A DNA stretch of 64,000 bases from Xylaria sp. FL1777 (GCA_022578965.1 MU400599.1:1-64000); one strand, 5' to 3'. Shown: positions 25,531 through 38,382, counted from the stretch's first letter. The notes: generated by a model from the sequence alone, not told the origin. Numbers and translations: made by a program.

Positions 25531-26508
25531 GTGCTCGTCGGAGATGATATCCACATCCCGAGGTCAGAAGGGGCACGGCCCAGAAAAAAAAAAGAAAAGA
25601 GGTTCATGGGACAATCTCCTTACAATAGATAGCGCAGGGTATGACTCCTCCGAATGAGTCTACCGCGCGTGTAGTGTGAGGCATCTCATCTAAGAAATCT
25701 CTTGAATTATTACCCTATTACCTGTTCGCTTAAATGTTGCCGTCGCTTGGCAACAAAAGTCCAAGAGCAGTAGGTGAGAATTTCTCTTTTCAGGGCAGGC
25801 GGATTATAAATATACTTACTGCGTAAGTGTGCACAGCCCAGATGGCGTGTGGTGTACACGTACATCGTTGATCACTGAGCAACAAAAGCCGTCCGTTCTC
25901 GGCGTATCGTGTAAATGCCGAAAGCGCGAAGCTAAGATTAGGAGATATGCATCGATGTGGATGTTGGTCTTGACATGATACACCAACAAGTTGGGCTGCA
26001 ATAACTCTTGAGGGCGATGTTGATTTCAAAGCCAATACGACTATAGCGAAATGTCTATTTACCATTTCATCATGAGATTTAGCCATGTGGATTGTATAGC
26101 CCACCGTTGGCGGAAACCAAAGCATGCTGCTGCAGAGTCGGCCGACAATTTATGGCCGGGGTCTGCGACGACGGGGGGGAGTTAGGTTAGCCGATCCTAT
26201 CTCCGCTCAAATGAACCCGGAATTAGCCTATGACCCTCCGAGTGTGGATGTGGTGGACGTGCCATTCTCAGTTTTTCGAATGCCAACCTGTACTAACAAT
26301 TAGCAGTCTAAACCTTTCTTGGAAGGTGTGTAGAAGGTGTTCACACTAGATAGTGACAATGACGATGGGGCTTCTATCGGTAGGGCTGTGAGTTACTACC
26401 AAAACATAACATTGACAGAGCACACTTTTGGGCGTCAAGATCACCTAAGTATGTAATCACCTTCTGAAAAACAGCCAAGTGTACCAATGTAAGAGTGTTA
26501 CAATAAAA

Positions 26509-26558
26509 CTAATTAGGAAATGTATTCAAAAGAGAAGCTAAATAAATTACCTAATTAG
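26509..26558. repeat. inverted repeat CTAATTAGG / CCTAATTAG
   Basis: Nine-base perfect arms flank 32 nt of AT-rich sequence. It could form a weak hairpin. No coding or RNA context is evident. Confidence 0.6.
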
Positions 26559-27090
26559 CAGCTAAAGTAAGAGTGGTGCTAATACGGTAGACGCAGGACA
26601 CTTATTGTTTTCAGGTTAATTCATGGATGGTCCCGAGCAAGTGCCAAAACTTATCTCAATACAGCTAGTTGACGTGCGATTTAAATAAGTTACAGGGTAA
26701 CCGGGGAGCAGTATGTGTTGGGTGGATTACATGGTAGGGTTAGGCTCCTCTCTGGATATCAGCTCCTCCGCTTCGAAAAACGCACGATGAAAGGTCGATC
26801 CCCTTTTACTAATCAGGGTACCAACACCCCACAAGGCGTGGGCCCTTTATATGCTCTGTTCGCAGCTTCCCCCGAGCTTCGTGATGACTCCAATTATCCA
26901 TAGTTCCCTCGCCAGGGGTTTTCGCTTCGAGTCATTCTTTAAGCCCAGTGTCAAACGGTGTCCCTTTCGCAACCCAACTGGATCACTGGAGTGGCCAAAA
27001 CGGTTTCCCGCACTTCCTTCATCGGAACCCAGGCGTGTTGTAGTGCACTAGGAGTATTAGCGGCGGTTACCCAGCGTGGTTTATATCACA

Positions 27091-28980
27091 ATGGCCGCGT
27101 CGGCAGATTTGGAAAAGGCGGCCCCGGTCGAGAACAAAGAGACGGAATTCATGGAGAAGCCCAGCCGCGTATCGAGCAAAGGGTCACTGGCGGCAGGGGA
27201 GACGAGTAGTCGAAGAAGCAGTGATTCCAGCTCCGTCGGCCGGGTATCAGAGGCCAGTGTCGTCTTAGAGCCCTTGGATCACTCCATTTCGCCAGCCCTC
27301 CAGGAAGTGATACAAATCCAGACCGCGACGAGCGTGGGCAGTTCGGTAATGCGACCACCCGAGTTCGAGGTTGATTTTGAAGAAGGCGAAAACCCCAGGG
27401 AATGGCCGTTTTGGTTTCGAGCCTGGATGACTTTTGCGATTAGCTACTCCACATGGATAATTGTGTTGTATAGCACAACCTATACGTCTTCTATACCAGG
27501 CTTAATTGAGCAGTTTGGTATATCAAATGATATTATCGCAACGCTAGGTGTCACAACCTATCTCTTAGGACTCGGTATTGGATCTCTGGTTTGGGCACCT
27601 ATCAGCGAATTGTACGGGCGCAAACGTGTATATCTCGTTTGCATGCCCATATTTACGCTGCTGATTCTCCCAGCGTGCCTCGCGACCTCGATCGCTGAAA
27701 TCCTCGTCGTCCGATTTTTCGGGTATGTTAGATCCTCTTTCTCCCCTGGAATACCTACTAACGACCAATCACTTACAGTGCTCTATTTGGTGCTGCCCTG
27801 GTTGTGAACAGTGCTGGAACGGTTGTCGATATCTCAACGGAGGAAACTCGGGCATTAGTTTTGTCGCTATGGTCTATCGCACCTCTTAATGGCCCTGTCA
27901 CTGGCCCCGTCATCGGTGGCTTCGTTTTCCAGTATCTCGGTTGGCGATGGGACAACTGGCTCATTTTAATTCTCTCCGGTGTTGCTTCGATATTCATGCT
28001 GGGTACGAAGGAAACGTATGCCCCGAGTATTCTGAAGGAAAAGGCGGCACGCAAGCGCAAAGAGACCAACGACGACAGATGGTGGACTCGTTACGACCTG
28101 AACCTCTCAAAAATTGACATTATCAAAGTAAACCTTACTCGTCCTTTCGTCCTCTTTTTCACCGAACCCATCCTGTGGTTTTTCAACCTGTGGTGAGTGG
28201 CTCTGCTCCTAGACGTATCTACAAAAAAGCTTAGCTCAACTGATGTGATTCAGGATCTCGATCGTGTACGGAATTCTATATTTGTGCTTCGTAGCATATC
28301 CAATCATCTTCACCGACTACCGCGGTTGGTCACCTGGACTTACTGGTCTATCCTTCGTGGGGATTGGTATCGGCACGACGATAGGAATTGCGGGCGAGCC
28401 TATCTGGCGTCGGATTATCAACAACCACCCCGTAGACCCGGTAACAGGCCGCCGGCCTCCGGAGGCTACTGCGCGCATTCTCGCTATCGGCTCCGTCCTT
28501 ACGCCCATTGGCCAGCTCATCTTTGCTCAGACCTCCCTACCCCCGATTCATTGGGCCGTTTCGATCGCGTTTGGAATTCCTTTTGGACTTGGCAATGCTT
28601 TTACCTTTATTTACGGATCCAACTATCTCGCGGGTGCTTATGGTATCTATGCCGCCTCGGCCCTTGCTGGTAATGCCGTTACCCGCAGTCTATTGGGTGG
28701 CCTACTGCCCCTAGCCGGCCCCAAGCTATACGCGGCCCTCACACCACGGTGGGCCGGCACTTTCTTGGGGCTACTTGAAGTCGCCTTAATTCCTATTCCA
28801 TTTGTATTTTGGCGTTACGGTGACAGGATTCGTGCCAAGAGCCCTGCCATCAAAGCTCTCCGCGAAGAACAAGAGAGAATCGAGCGCAGAGCGGCTAAGG
28901 TCCAGAGACGAAAAGAAAGGGCGAATCAAAAACGTGTCGCCGACGCTAGCGTAGAGCCTGAAAAGAAGGAAAGCGTGTAA
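27091..28980 (+). CDS. MFS transporter, DHA1-type drug/polyamine antiporter
   Basis: Proton-coupled exporter of the DHA1 (12-helix) branch, similar in architecture to yeast Flr1/Tpo carriers; the substrate is unknown. Three exons: 27091-27722, 27779-28192 and 28254-28980, giving 590 aa. Residues 1-105 are hydrophilic with a Ser-rich patch. A short ENPREWPFWFRAW motif, common before helix 1 in this subfamily, follows. The MFS motif A appears as WAPISELYGRKRVY at about 169-182, and the PLNGPVTGPVIGGF stretch in exon 2 matches antiporter motif C. The C-terminus is a charged cytosolic tail. Intron 1 has a CTACTAAC branch and TTACAG acceptor; intron 2 has a GTGAGT donor. The first true ATG is at 27091. 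The window does not show clustering with biosynthetic genes. Confidence 0.93.
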
Positions 28981-30753
28981 ACCCAGATTAGAATGGGCTG
29001 AGAGAGGATAATTGCCTTAATCGACATTAAGACTACCTTAAACGTCATATTTGAAAGGTAAACATATTTAATAGGTGGAGACAGTTGCATGAGTGGAGTT
29101 GGATTATGCATTGGCGGTCTTGAATTGTTTTAACATTCCCTCACTATCGGAACACAGTACATAAATAGGCTTATTATAGTTATTATTTTGAATACCCTCA
29201 GGGGAATAAATCTAGCGAGTATCTCATTTATCCAACGACCTTTATGGTGAAATGGAGCAAGGAAAGTATAGGAATGGGTTCTTACTTAAAATACAAGGGA
29301 ATAAACTATGTCTTATAGTTAATGTGATGAACTGCCTCCTCCCATAGCTATGAAATAGAATACTGCCTAGTTTTCCTGTATTGTTTTCTAGCTAGATCAA
29401 TTATGCCAAAGAAATATCTAAGTGCCCAGAGAGTACTGGAGAGGAGTTTCACTCGTGATGCTCCATTTTCCAGATGCTATCTTGCCCCATTGTACCAGTT
29501 CCAAATATATTTTCTGGCTCCCGGGGCCCGGGTGGCACGTAGCACTGATAGTAACACTAAAGCTAGATATTAAAGGCATCCGAGTTACCAAGAAGCCCGG
29601 CTCCGCCGCAGCACTGCCCTCGCGAGGGTGTATTTCACGGCTTGATAATGGGTTAATCGCTAAAAGCACAATGCCGATGGAAATTCCTAGTACAATAACA
29701 AGAGAAAAAATGAACTCAATCGGGGAGTGACCGAGGACGGACCCATCGAGAGTATCGTTGCGATCAAACTAATCTTTACTTTAGTATGTCGGGTCATAGA
29801 CGAGAACTCCGGTCTGGATAACGAAGAAGGCCAAGGAACAAGCCAATAAAGAATGGCCGACGAGATTATGAAGGGCATGCTGTGGCGATATGGAAGTGAG
29901 AGGAAATAAGGTCGCCTGTGTTGACCTTCAGGCGAAAAAACTCTCAGTCCACTACGCTTGACGAGGAATTGCGCCCAGCGTCTGTTGCGCTAATGGCAGC
30001 CTTGTAAGGAACGAGTTGGCAAGCCACAAAGCCAAACCTAGTTCAACCTGGGGTACATTCGCTACTAGCAGGGTGTCATAGAATGCGTTGGCCCCTAAGG
30101 ATTTCTTTGGTTAATGCTACGGCGTAGCCATGGGCCTCTCCAATATCCATGCGCCATAAAGAGCCCAGGTCAATAGGCACACTAAAGTGCCCAGGGGTTG
30201 CTGTGAGGATAGTAGCGTAGGGGTAATAGGGGTCTGATAGTCTCTATTGCTAGATATTTGTATACTGAATGGATGGAATCTAGTCTTTATATTTCTTTAA
30301 TACTAGACGAAGCAATTCTATAACTGCAATACTTAATAACTTCTTGTGAGTCGGTAATCCTCGATGTTTTATCATGATGCCTCTTTTTAGAACGATGTGT
30401 GTATTAAAACATAAAGAAGCCTTATATCGCTGTCATATATCCTAGCGAACAACTCTTTGATGTGCTTTAGCAGAAATAAAAACGAAATTAGAATTTGTTA
30501 CACTTATTTGTAACACTAACAACAGTCTGCATAATGCAGTTTAGTAACTTATTGTCGAAAACATAGCCATAAGACGCATTGGAGACGTTAAACTGTGCAA
30601 AATAGGGGGGGTCGAGAGAGACGATATCGCTATCACAGCATGAATATCTAGCTCCTAGGAAAAGGAACAAAGCAACCTAAATATCTCCAATAAAATAATC
30701 TGTGTTTTCTCACTGTAATATTTTTACCCGAAAATTATGAAATATGGCTTCTG
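28981..30753. other. intergenic region between MFS and HET genes
   Basis: The 3' flanks of the MFS gene (+) and the first HET gene (-) lie here. Only short frames without domain features are present, and the right third is AT-rich. Nothing else is supported. Confidence 0.5.
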
Positions 30754-33261
30754 CTATTCTAATTGAATTGTGTTCACTGTGTGTTTCTCGAAGAAATTCA
30801 TTTCATCCTCTAATTCCGAATGCTCAAGGGAAGGATTCGCTTGTTGAGATGCACCCTGAACTTGTCTCGTATCAATGTGGAATAACCCACGGCGCCTGAA
30901 CCGAGGAGCACCTTTGTTAGACGAGACGTTGACAGGTTCGAGGACAAGTCCAACAGGCCCACGCCTTTTGAGACCAACGCAATATCCTACCTCGAGGAGC
31001 CATACTGGCACCTGAAACCCACTCTCTCTAGGTGATTTGCTGGGAAAGTCGGATGTGTCAAGGTACATAGTAGCAAGCCGCACCTTTTTCGTCGTAGGGC
31101 TACTTGCATTTCGATTTTCGCCTCCCACGTGAAGCGCTTGGTTGATATCAACATGCAAAGTCCCATCTGCCACACTCCAGAAACACTGCCTCATTCTCCC
31201 TTTCACTGTCAATATTGCACTACTCACAAAGCCGCATTTTGCGCTGGCATTCGTGAGCCTGACATCGGTATCTAGCAGCACGGCCCGACAATCACGTTGG
31301 CACGATCGGCCCAGAATGAACGAGACATGACAGTTGATGCCCACCCAAGACCATGACGGTCCTTGGTAAATCTGGGGGCATGGTGGCAATCTGTCTCTAG
31401 CTACCACCTTCATATCTGGTCGCTTTGAGCCGTCGACCCCCTCAGTAGCAACCGCGTGCCAGCATAACATGCTGGGCAAAGATGATTTCCAGATGCCGGC
31501 CAAGTATTCTTCGTTCTCGTCCCGTCCTTCTTTTCTCAAGTGTGATAGAAATATCTCTGCAACGCCCGATATCGCTAGAATGCGATCTGTCGGCACAGAC
31601 AGTAGTCGTGAGGTGTACTCGCTAAGTACCGTCTCCCATCGGCTGTGCAACCACTCGCGCACCCAGGCAGTGCTTGAGCGCTGTATAGCAAATTCCGCCA
31701 AGTCCGAGAGAAGATCATTGTGCAGATATATCATCTGCGAGTCATGACTCTCGGGGTTCTTGTCCCATTTCCAACCATTTGTGTAGCTGTCGCGAGCGGT
31801 GGTAGTGCTAACAGGAGAGTTCGAAATTGTTAGGGCGGCAGGCGAAGCGGCGACAGAAGACCCTGCACACGTCCATCGTGTCTGTCGGCTGCCGAACTCG
31901 AGGACCCTGTTCGAAAGATAACGTTCTTGCAAAGTCCATGCTCGAGAATCAATCGGCTCACTGCTATCTCTAGTACCATCGATATGTGTGAGATATGCTG
32001 ACCCGACCGTCTGCTCCTGACCAGGACATCGAAATGGAAGTCGTACAGCTAGTCGCGTTTGCGGTGTAAGATTAATTTCTCCTAAAAATCCATCTATTGC
32101 TCGGTTGGCTCGCGATGCGACGATCGTGACGGTGGCCTGGCTATACACGCGCGCCATGTCAGAAATCTGCAACGCCTTATCATCCTCATCATCTTGAATG
32201 ATGCATAGCGAATCTGCCCACTAGAACACTCAAAGAGTCAGCTATCGCTATATTCAGCGTCGTTCCAAGAATTTCAGAGACCTCCGGGTTTCTCCCCTAG
32301 CCCCAAAAATGAGGACTAGTCCTTTAAGGGTCCAATAAAGCAAGACGAACAGGGCTCCGAGAATCACTAACCAGACACTGAAGGCCAAGAGCCGCTGTTG
32401 TCCTTATGGCGTCTTGAACAGATTTAGGAATTTTGCGCCACTCAAGAGACAAGTTGCCGGACAGCATCCGTGCCTTCGTCGTCTTATAGGGCTGGTCACC
32501 GCCCCAGCAATAGCTGAGGGCGGCGAATGGCTGAATTGATTTGTTCTTAGTCGTCGTCTCAAGTACGACACGAAACTCGCATGAGCCACAACCGTTAGAA
32601 ATGCGTAAAACACGCAAGGGCATGTAATTGCTTGAGACATTTTTGCATTTTGCGTGCGAGGTTTGACACTTTTGCAGCCACTGCCGGGCAAGTCCAAGAT
32701 TATCAGCTGACCCTGGAAAGCGGCTGATCGGCCGGTTGTGAATGAGGTGGCTTGCGGCGTTGTCTAGTATTCTAGAAGTCAGTTACTTCGTAAGACACAT
32801 TTGAATGACGTTAGAAAGATTTATATACCTCTGGTGGTGAAAACGTCCACTGAGCATTTAGCAAACACCAGGCATTTGCCCCAGTGTGGATGCAAAGCAG
32901 CATCTTCCTCCCAGAGTCCAAAGAACGCGATATCGTCGACAGGGTAGCGGTCTACTAGTGACATAGAATACGTCTCGGCGCACACTACTATGCTCGAGGT
33001 ATTTTTATCCCCTTTAAGAAGGCCATATCGTTCCTTGTTGGAAGAGGAATTGCCTGCCCAAAGCGAATCCAGCCATAAGCATAGTTCACACTTTTCCGTA
33101 AGCCCGTTAAGCACGTCTTCCAACGTAGCATCAAAGAAAAATATGTCAGAAGGTATGCCTTTGTTATCGCTACTTGGATCAGGACATATCTGCTTTTTGT
33201 CGATGTCAATTGAGAATTTCTGACATTTGCGACAGGAGTGGAAATGTTCTGGCGGGATCAT
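30754..33261 (-). CDS. HET-domain protein 1 (heterokaryon incompatibility type)
   Basis: Predicted 763 aa protein of the HET superfamily, whose members can trigger cell death on non-self recognition in filamentous ascomycetes. Three exons on the minus strand: 33261-32829, 32763-32372 and 32220-30754. The N-terminal third has two cysteine pairs (CRKC about 10-13, CELC) typical of HET proteins. The HET domain runs about 224-370: FAALSYCWGG (about 225-233), the split LQCL/WADSLCIIQDDEDD at the exon 2-3 junction, MARVYSQATVTIVAS, and SRAWTLQERYLSNRVLEFG. The C-terminal half is unannotated, with no ankyrin, WD or NACHT repeats. Splice sites are GTATAT and GTTAGT donors with CTAG acceptors. The start at 33261 is the only upstream ATG. 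It is transcribed away from a second HET gene across a 481 bp gap, so the two may be co-regulated. No disabling mutation is seen. Confidence 0.9.
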
Positions 33262-33742
33262 TTTCCCCTATATGAGTGCGAGGAAAAGTTCGGGCGCACA
33301 TTTATGATAACCTTTTGCGTCGGCTGCTCAACGTAACATTGGAACTATTTCATGTCTGCTCATCATCCCATATAAAAAGGACATAATTTGCCTCATAAAT
33401 AAAACCAGATTTTCAATATCAGTCTAAACTTGACGACACTATCTTGAGCCCCTGTATCCTGGAGCGGGTAGTTGGCGGGGTAGTTCAGCTCTTGAAGGGA
33501 TCACAACCCCGCATGACATGAAGCCCCAAGCGAACTGCTACCGTACCACGTCTTTGAATCAACTCTATCTAATATTCTGGTACGTAGTACTATATATAGA
33601 ACTTATGTGATATTTAAGGCTCGCTTACTATACCCGATTCGGAGGGAAATCGAGGACTTCTTAGAGTGCTCAACTATATCTTACTTCCCTCAATCACTAC
33701 TATAATCGCATGATCGCGATATTTTTCCAAAAACTAAAAAGG
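33262..33742. promoter_or_regulatory. shared divergent promoter of the two HET genes
   Basis: The two translation starts face away from each other across 481 bp. A TATA-like ATATAAAAAG lies at about 33,371 and further TATA-rich sequence at about 33,590. A stem that could pair GCGGGGT with ACCCCGC lies at about 33,475-33,515. Confidence 0.5.
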
Positions 33743-36205
33743 ATGCCACAAGAATCCGAGCCATCATCTCTCTGCGAGCGATGTCGCGCCCTGGAATTCG
33801 ATGATGCTTCTCTCGGTGGCCAGAAAGTTTGGTCGGCCGAGGACGGCTTTCAGCTGGCCATGCCAGAAGATCCTGATTTCTTCATCAAACCTATATCGAT
33901 CAGCTATGATGTTCAAGATGAGATGCCCACATTGCCAGTACTGCAGAAGTCAGCGGACGTGGGATGTGGCTTCTGCCAATTATTACGGATGGCAGTCCAG
34001 CGGGAGGCTTCTGTCTTAGAAGGTAGCGTCGAGATTCGAATTCGCTATCAGTGGGGAGCCGACAATTGGGGACTCGTTGGTCTTGTTGCTCTTATACGGC
34101 CATTAACGAATAGAAGATGTAACATTATAGACAAGGCAGAGGGCGATGAGGTGCAAGTAGCATTTGGAATCGATGGGAATCCAGGTAACCACTCTGACCC
34201 TGTGTGAGCCTATACTAGCCGATCTGTATATTTATCTGCCTCTGTCAAGCTTCTTGTCCATTCTTCTTGCAATATTTTCACGTCGTCGAAACTCTAAAAC
34301 TCTTTAGGTCCGGTTTCATCATGGCTACGATTGCAGCCATCTCCTTACGATGATGCGCTCTGCGACGAAAACCTCGCTATGATCAATAGTCACCTTCCAA
34401 GTGAATCAGACTACGAACCGACGGGATCTGGGGTATCCTTTTCTCCTCGACGTCTTATTAGTGTTGGCGAAGGGGAACAAAGCCTATGCCACCTGATCGA
34501 CACACAAACAGAGGAGTATCAAAGAAAATGGCACAGCTCTCCATGGAATTGCCGCTATGTGGCCTTGAGTTACTGCTGGGGAGGACCCCAGGATGCACAA
34601 GCGCAGTTCAAGACTGAGGCCGGGACCTTAAAAGATCGAGTGGCGGGATTCCACTGCAAGCAAGCCTCACAATGTCTCCGTGATGCTATAAAAGTCACCC
34701 GGGCACTTGGCATTCCATTCATCTGGGTCGATGCATTGTGTATCATCCAAGGGGATAGAGATGACTGGGCAATTCAGTGTGAACAAATGGCTCTTGTTTA
34801 TCAACACGCGTTCCTCACGATATGCACACCTGAGTCCTCAAGTTGCCGTCAAGGGTTCCTCGACCGAAACCATCCCGCGGTCGAAGTCAGGTTTCGCTCC
34901 AGAGTGGACGAGGAGGTACGCGGCTCCTACAAGATACGATATATTGGATCACCAGGTTACGATGGCCATGAGTACGTGGCCTGCGACTTGTCCGACTCAA
35001 GTTGGTCTAGACGGGCATGGACCTTTCAAGAGTATGCTATGTCTAAGCGATTGGTAGCCTTTGGAGCAGCAAACCTCCACTACCACGAACGGGGGATAAT
35101 GCACGTCGAAGGGGATGTACAGAGTGACCAATTCGTCCTGTCGATGGACATGGCTAACTTGCTCTCCCACCCGGAGAACGACGACGAGAGAGATTCATGG
35201 CTAGCAGACCTAATACCAGGTTACACGGGTCGGCTCCTCACGAACGCTACGGACAAGTTACCCGCTATAGCAGGCGTTGCTAAGCTCGTGACGGGCAACC
35301 GCGCGGACGACTACTTTGCTGGTATCCGTGAGAGCGAACTTTTTCGCGACCTATTCTGGACACCGAGCGGCGGAAACTGGACCGACGAATGGGAGGACCG
35401 GGATGTCGTGTTGCAGCGACTATTAGAAGGGCCATTGATCGGGCCATCTTTCAGCTGGGCTAGCCGGAGCAAACATGTAGCATATTTCCAGACCGGCTTC
35501 CCCGTCTCCCGCCGCAGTTTTCGGGATTACGCAGCGGCCTATACTAAGGCAAAGCTGTCGGTACAACGGAAAGGCTTGAACGCCTTCGGAGAAGTAGAGA
35601 GCGGCAGCTTGGTCATGACAACCCGTCTCGTAGACGTCCCAGCAGATGTGCGATTGCTTGAAGACCGAGGTTGGCGAAAGAAGCGCTGGCGGGCGGATGA
35701 GCAAGGACAGTACGTCGCTTATCTGACTCTCGATTGGAGAGCCGAGAGTTCGGAGGAATTCGCTAGCTTACGCCTCCTATTGATTGGAAGCTGTATATGC
35801 AGCGACCCTGACTGTCAACTGCCCGATTCTGACATACATTCTGATCATACTACTTCCACAACGACTGAAATGGCAGAAAGTGACTCTAGGTCCAATACTA
35901 CCTTGGTTGCCACTGCTCAATGCGCTCATTCTCATTCCAAAGACGAGAATGATAGGTATGCCTTCGGTTAGTGTCCATTTTCTATCCCCAACCGACATGC
36001 CTAAGTCCGATGCTCTCCTCGTCGTTCTTGCTCTTTTCGGGAATTGCAAGTCGCGGTGCTTACTTGGTAAATAGGACTCGTGATTCATCCCACGTCGCAG
36101 AAAGGAAGATACATCCGTGTCGGCGTATTCAGTTCTTGGCCAAAAGGGCGCGGAGGACTCAAGTTCTTCAAGGGCATAGAAGAACAAGTTGTAGAACTGG
36201 TATGA
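33743..36205 (+). CDS. HET-domain protein 2 (heterokaryon incompatibility type)
   Basis: Predicted 743 aa HET-superfamily protein. Three exons: 33743-34184, 34308-35966 and 36075-36205. The N-terminal region has the LCERCRALEFDD and GCGFCQLLR cysteine motifs common before HET domains. The HET core is complete: YVALSYCWGG (S at about 235), FIWVDALCIIQGDRDDW, MALVYQHAFLTICT, and SRRAWTFQEYAMSKRLVAFG. The C-terminal section ends IHPTSQKGRYIRVGVF, a usual HET-protein ending; it is encoded by the last exon, joined across a GTTAGT donor at 35967 and an AATAG acceptor. Stopping at the stop codon just after that donor would truncate the protein. The ATG at 33743 has a better context (AAAGG) than the in-frame ATG at 33710, so the protein could be 11 residues longer. 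Two cysteine-pair N-termini and domain order are shared with its divergent neighbour, but sequence similarity outside the HET core looks low. Confidence 0.9.
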
Positions 36206-36661
36206 TACGCTTGTTCGATATATAGAAAATAATGAGTTAAGAGAAATTTTAAGTAAATTTTTTGTTGCTAAAATCATGTTTAGAAATGTGCGATGTTTTT
36301 TGTTGTGAAACATATATAAAGTACTACGTAGAGTGGACGTATTTCTTAAGTGATCTATTAATGCTCCTGTAATATTAAATAATATAAAATAGAATTTCTA
36401 ACATAAGTATGTTATAAAACACTTTAACTGTTTCAGAGATGTCTTGGTAGAACCTTATTACTTACTTAAGGAGATAAAACAGCCAATAAGCGAACACTCA
36501 AACACTGTTCCCATTTCCGAACTCTAGAAGCAATAAGCTATGTTGGAAGATCATCTGACGAAAGAGATTATGCACCGTGTCAAAATTCAAGCAGTCCCCA
36601 TGACCTTGCATATCCTCGTGTGTCTCTCGATCCTAGGATGGAACTTAACGAGGAATCATAA
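36206..36661. other. AT-rich intergenic spacer
   Basis: Very AT-rich 3' flank of HET gene 2. A short plus-strand frame starting at the ATG at 36540 might be a first exon of the next reading frame, but no strong donor supports this. Confidence 0.4.
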
Positions 36662-37333
36662 CGGAATCTTCTAGCCGGTAATGTCGCGAAGACCTATCGC
36701 TGGGTTGCAGGGAATTGCATCGAGCCACCCTCGCAAGGCACCCGAGGCATTTTCGTCCCTTCCGAGCTCTCATCAAATGTTCTGATTGATGAGATTGACC
36801 TCATACGGCTGTTCACGCAGCCTAGCCGTGCCCGGAATCCACTGCCGAAACTCCAACAGATGGTCAAACCTAGCTTAGAGCATGGCCTAAGAAATATGTC
36901 GCTTACCGACACTTCTCCTCACGCGTATGGAAACGAGATATCTGAGGGTGACCTTGAAGAGGTGGGAGGCGTTGTCAAGGTACGACTCTTTGACTGCCGA
37001 ACACGACAAGGAGATGTTCGACATATGAGTAACCCCTCTTTGGCTGAGCTTATTACAGAAGCGAGAATCTTTTTGCACAAATGTAATAGATTTCTCCCCC
37101 CATGCATCAATTCAAGCAAGGTTCTCGAAATCCATGGAGGTATTCATCTACACTACCTGGATTGTGCGGGATCGGTGCCGTTTCTCTTCGTAAATTTCGC
37201 CGAAGACTACAGGGCCATGGTGATGGAGGACTGGCGGCTCGTTCTTCAAGAACACCACCGGGCTTGTCATGATTTAGTGCTATGGATTGGTGTTGGTCCT
37301 AATGACTTTGATAATGAATGTGCATGCGGATAA
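36662..37333 (+). CDS. unrecognised reading frame, possible partial gene
   Basis: I do not recognise this protein. The frame is open from 36662 (after a stop at 36659) to the stop at 37331-37333; its first ATG is at 36860, which gives 157 aa. The codons upstream of that ATG (reading GNVAKTYRWVAGN and GIFVPSELSSNVLIDEIDLIRLF) look protein-like and suggest a missing 5' exon. A weak candidate is 36540-36576 joined to 36675 across a GTGTCA donor and TTCTAG acceptor. The C-terminal part has an ordered composition (EDYRAMVMEDWRLVLQEHHR, then CHDLVLWIGVG). There are no membrane segments, repeats or catalytic motifs. It sits between HET gene 2 and an HMG-box gene on the same strand. It may be a lineage-specific gene or a decayed fragment. 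Confidence 0.4.
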   Translation, partial: RNLLAGNVAKTYRWVAGNCIEPPSQGTRGIFVPSELSSNVLIDEIDLIRLFTQPSRARNPLPKLQQMVKPSLEHGLRNMSLTDTSPHAYGNEISEGDLEEVGGVVKVRLFDCRTRQGDVRHMSNPSLAELITEARIFLHKCNRFLPPCINSSKVLEIHGGIHLHYLDCAGSVPFLFVNFAEDYRAMVMEDWRLVLQEHHRACHDLVLWIGVGPNDFDNECACG

Positions 37334-38145
37334 CCAAGAGGGTACTAGCTGGTGTAGATTAGTTCGTAGATTGGTTTGATGTTTACCTCTCATTGTCCAA
37401 GATTCAATAGACTACCCGTTTTACTTGTAACTAGGAACCATTCATCAAAATTTCCCCTCTGCACTAGTATTGTTCATAAATAGAGCACAGACCTATTTTC
37501 TTACGTTCTATCTATATATCTCTATTTATACGTCAGGACAAACCGCATTAGCCGGATGCCCAGCAAGATCTCTGTAGTATGAGGTATGCCAGCCGCTCTA
37601 TCATATCAATAGACTAGAGTACAGCGCAAACAGTTCTAGGTAGCCATGACTCACAGTAGCGATTGCTATAAATCCATTAACCCTACTCAATAAGTCATAT
37701 GAATACCTAGGTCAATGGGATTGAGTGGATACAATAGGGACCCGTGTCACGACCCCCACAACCTCCCCTCCTCCCATGAGAGCATTACGATATAGATAAT
37801 GGCCAATCGCAAGCTTTTGATATTTAAAGGTGGCAAAAAGATTTTTATGTGCCTATTGTATCAATGCCCGCTATTGTCGCCGACAGCCCTCACTTGAGGG
37901 GGTCGCTCGTGGAAGAGGGAGGATAAATACCGACCCTCCAAGTCTTCTCATTCTGTTCTTCTCTTCTATTTCTATCTTTCTTTAGCTCTGCTAATCATCA
38001 GTCTTAATTCTGAGCACTGCTTCTCCCTATCTTCAAAGCTACAGCTTCAGTCTGCCTATATTCTGCTACACAACCCACGATACCTCCCTCTGGTCGTGAA
38101 GACCTTATCAATACTTCCATTCGACTAGGCAATTATAACGCCATC
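37334..38145. promoter_or_regulatory. upstream region of HMG-box gene 2
   Basis: A TATA-like GGATAAATACC at about 37,921 is followed by a CT-rich tract (about 37,945-37,990) and an untranslated leader to the ATG at 38146, an ordinary fungal promoter layout. This argues that the downstream gene was recently functional. Confidence 0.5.
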
Positions 38146-38358
38146 ATGTCTTCCCCCGTGGATAGTCCTCTTCAGTTCTGGCAGAGCGAATGGGAGCGAG
38201 TTTTTGTCCAACTTGATCCTTTCACTCATATGATCAAGATCAATTATGATATCTACTACCTCCTTGGCGAGGGCGGTAGGGATTTCTTTGTGTCTCAGGC
38301 CAGGTAAGGGTCTTTCTTCATCCCATTCCTTAAGATTCAGGTTGCCATATACTCGCCT

Positions 38359-38382
38359 TCTCTCTCTCTCTCTCTCTCTCTC
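38359..38382 (+). repeat. (TC)12 microsatellite inside HMG gene 2 intron 1
   Basis: Twelve uninterrupted TC units lie in the 3' half of the 123 nt first intron, where they supply a pyrimidine tract before the TTCTAG acceptor at 38426. Confidence 0.9.

Larger units (their letters stand above)
21028..27090. other. 6 kb AT-rich intergenic region
   Basis: The left end is the promoter of the sulfate permease and the right end (about 26,700-27,090) the promoter and leader of the MFS gene. The middle (about 21,900-26,600) is AT-rich, has no credible reading frame and could be decayed mobile DNA, although no transposase or polymerase motif survives. Small structures seen are a 14 bp palindrome around a SalI site at 24,778-24,791, a 14 bp direct repeat at 25,500-25,530, and 9 bp inverted arms at 26,509-26,517 and 26,550-26,558. 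Confidence 0.45.

Noticed and set aside
21900..26600. A decayed transposon.
   Set aside because: AT-rich and gene-free, but no transposase, reverse transcriptase, LTR or terminal repeats could be identified, so no mobile-element call is made.
35777..36313. 178-codon minus-strand frame over the end of HET gene 2.
   Set aside because: It is the antisense shadow of the HET C-terminus, and its N-terminus lies in AT-rich non-coding DNA.
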